The notes below the pieces were generated by a model that was given only the letters and a program-made list of their open reading frames with translations, did no database searches and had not been told where the DNA came from. Source: Paracoccaceae bacterium (GTDB lineage Bacteria > Pseudomonadota > Alphaproteobacteria > Rhodobacterales > Rhodobacteraceae). Taken from it: a DNA stretch of 5,530 bases. Made by a program: the position numbers and the translations under genes. Position 1 is the first letter of the stretch, and the number at the start of each line of letters is the position of its first letter. The stretch spans positions 1 to 5,530 of the forward strand of contig PUNI01000442.1 in the NCBI GenBank assembly GCA_003551745.1. The letters are read 5' to 3'. Of this stretch, positions 5,214 to 5,530 are shown one piece after another.

Positions 5214-5530
5214 CTATCCGTGTGGCGGCGGCGTTTCGGTCAGCGCCGCGGCCGCGGCCAGCAGCACCGCGATGGCGGCAAGCTCGAGGCGCAGCGCGCG
5301 GCGGACGGGCGCGGGCCCGGTCGTCCCGGCAAGGAGCCCGGGCAGACCGTTCCAGCGGTTCCAGCCGGCAGTCACGAGCGCGGCGAGGAAGGCGGCGAGC
5401 TTGACCAGAACGAGCAGGCCGTAGGGCTCGCCGAGTGTCGCTGGTCGGAGACCGTGCCAGCCGGCCAGAGCGACGCCGGATACCGCGATCACCCCGGCCG
5501 CGACCAGCGCGAACGGGCTGGCCCGGGCCA
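5214..5530 (-). CDS. copD: CopD-family copper resistance membrane protein (C-terminal part)
   Basis: This is the C-terminal end of a multi-pass inner-membrane protein of the CopD type, associated with copper uptake or tolerance. The frame stays open to the right edge, so the start lies outside; about 105 residues are visible, whereas CopD proteins usually have about 290 or more. A GTG at 5492 is in frame but falls inside the conserved domain and is not a true start. Recognisable CopD-domain features are a helix ending VSGVALAGWHGL, then EPYGLLVLVKLAAFLAALVTAGWNRWN (the usual YG-L-L-KL...N-R pattern), a short loop, LRLEL starting the last helix, and a tail ending ETPPPHG, close to the TPPP tail typical of the family. 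The stop is TAG at 5214-5216. Any CopC-like partner would lie to the right. Family assignment is good; copper specificity cannot be tested from this fragment. Confidence 0.85.
   Translation of the reverse strand, partial: ARASPFALVAAGVIAVSGVALAGWHGLRPATLGEPYGLLVLVKLAAFLAALVTAGWNRWNGLPGLLAGTTGPAPVRRALRLELAAIAVLLAAAAALTETPPPHG

Noticed and set aside
4621..5424. + strand frame (267 codons) antisense to the SDR and CopD-family genes
   Set aside because: Ser/Ala/Arg-rich translation without a recognisable domain, opposite two genes with clear family signatures.

Overview
The window looks like ordinary, well-packed chromosome of an alphaproteobacterium, most likely Rhodobacteraceae. This is inferred from the very high GC content, strong third-position G/C codon use, a MoaA with alphaproteobacterial features, and a moaA / small lipoprotein / YciK-like dehydrogenase neighbourhood that I associate from memory with that family. 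I see no tRNA, rRNA, CRISPR array, insertion sequence or phage gene. There are seven protein genes, two of them cut by the window edges.

Left part (1-2691, + strand): the end of a tripartite tricarboxylate transporter (TTT) operon. It holds the C-terminal half of the large membrane subunit TctA, then two complete, tandem genes for periplasmic TctC/Bug-type binding proteins. The two are paralogs, about 60% identical by hand count over 273 ungapped residues. Short gaps (19 and 25 bp), each carrying a good Shine-Dalgarno sequence, indicate one transcript. The operon would import a small carboxylate whose identity cannot be read from the sequence.

Middle (2692-4336): a strong GC-rich hairpin separates the transporter operon from the convergent moaA, which encodes the radical-SAM GTP 3',8-cyclase of molybdenum cofactor synthesis. 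An 82-bp divergent spacer lies between moaA and a short outer-membrane-type lipoprotein gene on the + strand. The lipoprotein has a proline/alanine-rich linker and a compact C-terminal domain of unknown function.

Right part (4337-5530, - strand): a small hairpin between convergent genes, then a short-chain dehydrogenase/reductase that resembles YciK but lacks the usual catalytic serine. After a 177-bp spacer with a strong hairpin comes the C-terminal end of a CopD-family membrane protein that runs off the window.

The genes fall into unrelated units: carboxylate uptake, Moco synthesis, envelope lipoprotein, SDR and copper-related membrane protein. The points most worth a second look are the duplicated binding protein served by a single visible TctA, the dehydrogenase with a rewritten active-site loop, the unassigned lipoprotein domain, and the moaA/lipoprotein divergent region, where neither gene has a clear Shine-Dalgarno sequence. 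I found no convincing novel multi-gene system.
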